DNA of 54,089 nucleotides from Longimonas sp040409695 (lineage in GTDB: Bacteria; Bacteroidota; Rhodothermia; Rhodothermales; Salinibacteraceae), in assembly GCF_040409695.1 (NCBI RefSeq), contig NZ_JARWGJ010000016.1, positions 1-54,089 on the forward strand, given 5' to 3'. Each line of letters starts with the position of its first letter. Positions within the stretch are counted from its first letter, which is position 1. The position numbers and the translations under genes were made by a program. Under the pieces are notes generated by a model. It had not been told where the DNA came from. It saw nothing but the letters and a program-made list of their open reading frames with translations, and did not search any database. Positions 53,801 to 54,089 of the stretch are shown here, piece by piece.

Positions 53801-53893
53801 GTCATCCTGACCCCCGACGGCCGTCGGGAGGAAGGATCCCAACGCCAGCACCACACGCTTGGCACGCTCCTCACACGCGAAGCGCCCCCTTGC
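53801..53893 (+). repeat. Interspersed hairpin repeat, copy 2
   Basis: Begins GTCATCCTGA, with ATCCT (53804-53808) pairing with AGGAT (53833-53837) across a perfect inner palindrome CCCGACGGCCGTCGGG (53812-53827). The tail CAACGCCAGCACCACACGCT then GGCACGCTCCTCACACGCGA matches copy 3. Confidence 0.82.
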
Positions 53894-53916
53894 CCGCTTG
53901 GTGGCAGGGCACCCCG

Positions 53917-53955
53917 ACCGTAGGGCGCTGAGATGCTTCACAGCGTTCAGCATGA
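53917..53955 (-). repeat. Interspersed hairpin repeat, inverted copy
   Basis: Read on the minus strand: GTCATGCTGAACGCTGTGAA then GCATCTCAGCGCC. Here the closing pair is ATGCT (53953-53949) with AGCAT (53937-53933), a compensated change relative to ATCCT/AGGAT in the other copies. Confidence 0.7.
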
Positions 53956-54005
53956 CCTGTGTAGGAAGTCTTTGTCCTCAAGTCAGCATGTCCCCACATC
54001 CCCAC

Positions 54006-54089
54006 GTCATCCTGACGCCGCAGGCGGAAGGATCTCAACGCCACCACGACACGCCCAGCACGCTCCTCATATGCAAAGCGCCTCCTTGC
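54006..54089 (+). repeat. Interspersed hairpin repeat, copy 3 (cut by window end)
   Basis: GTCATCCTGACGCCGCAGGC then GGAAGGATCTCAACGCC. ATCCT (54009-54013) pairs with AGGAT (54029-54033) and CGCC with GGCG, separated by GA/GA internal mismatches, with loop GCA. The tail CACGACACGCCCAGCACGCT then CCTCATATGCAAAGCGCC runs to the window edge. Confidence 0.82.

Overview
The window reads as chromosome of a moderately GC-rich, salt-adapted member of the Bacteroidota/Rhodothermota line (Salinibacter- or Longimonas-like). This is inferred from strongly acidic, Asp/Glu-rich proteins, weak or absent Shine-Dalgarno sites, the gene set for a glycosylated and acylated C40 carotenoid of the salinixanthin type, a Brp/Blh retinal-forming dioxygenase, and several Na+-coupled symporters. 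I saw no tRNA, rRNA, CRISPR array or insertion sequence.

Layout. 0.1-2.3 kb: propeller lipoprotein and lipoate-protein ligase. 2.5-7.1 kb (minus): carotenoid operon cruF-crtB-acyltransferase-secreted helical-repeat protein-glycosyltransferase. 7.6-8.9 kb: WbqC-family protein and dCTP deaminase. 9.0-10.2 kb: membrane-anchored beta-lactamase-fold protein that lacks the catalytic lysine. 10.4-21.5 kb (minus): an acetate regulon made of an ArsR regulator, a small membrane protein, a CrbS-like symporter-histidine kinase, a receiver-only response regulator, a degenerate PAS/HisKA protein, acetyl-CoA synthetase, a porin, a DUF4212 small subunit and a sodium:solute symporter. 21.7-24.0 kb: MarR-controlled quinone/aromatic stress module (MarR, VOC ring-cleaving dioxygenase, WrbA). 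24.2-27.4 kb: His/Cys-rich exported protein and a TonB-dependent receptor with a structured leader. 27.4-34.3 kb: sucrase/ferredoxin-like protein, NadE, RuvA, a lipoprotein, an exported cyanophycinase-like peptidase, RqcH/NFACT. 34.5-41.3 kb (minus): TetR-OMF-MFP-RND efflux operon. 41.6-47.1 kb: SlyD-like PPIase, Blh, BioY, exported TPR protein, second sodium:solute symporter. 47.9-50.1 kb: cold-shock protein, an unknown acidic protein and a LytR_C membrane protein. 50.4-53.8 kb: a single-chain Eco57I-like restriction-modification enzyme set among copies of a hairpin-forming interspersed repeat that runs to the window end.

How the parts fit. The carotenoid operon and blh are separate loci of one biology: carotenoid pigment and, by inference, retinal for a rhodopsin encoded elsewhere. 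The acetate block links sensing (symporter-kinase), uptake (porin, symporter pair) and activation (Acs). The least explained items are the hairpin repeat family around the restriction enzyme, recurrent 11-15 bp tandem duplications that often straddle stop codons, the folded leader before the TonB receptor, and the incomplete signalling output of the acetate regulon.
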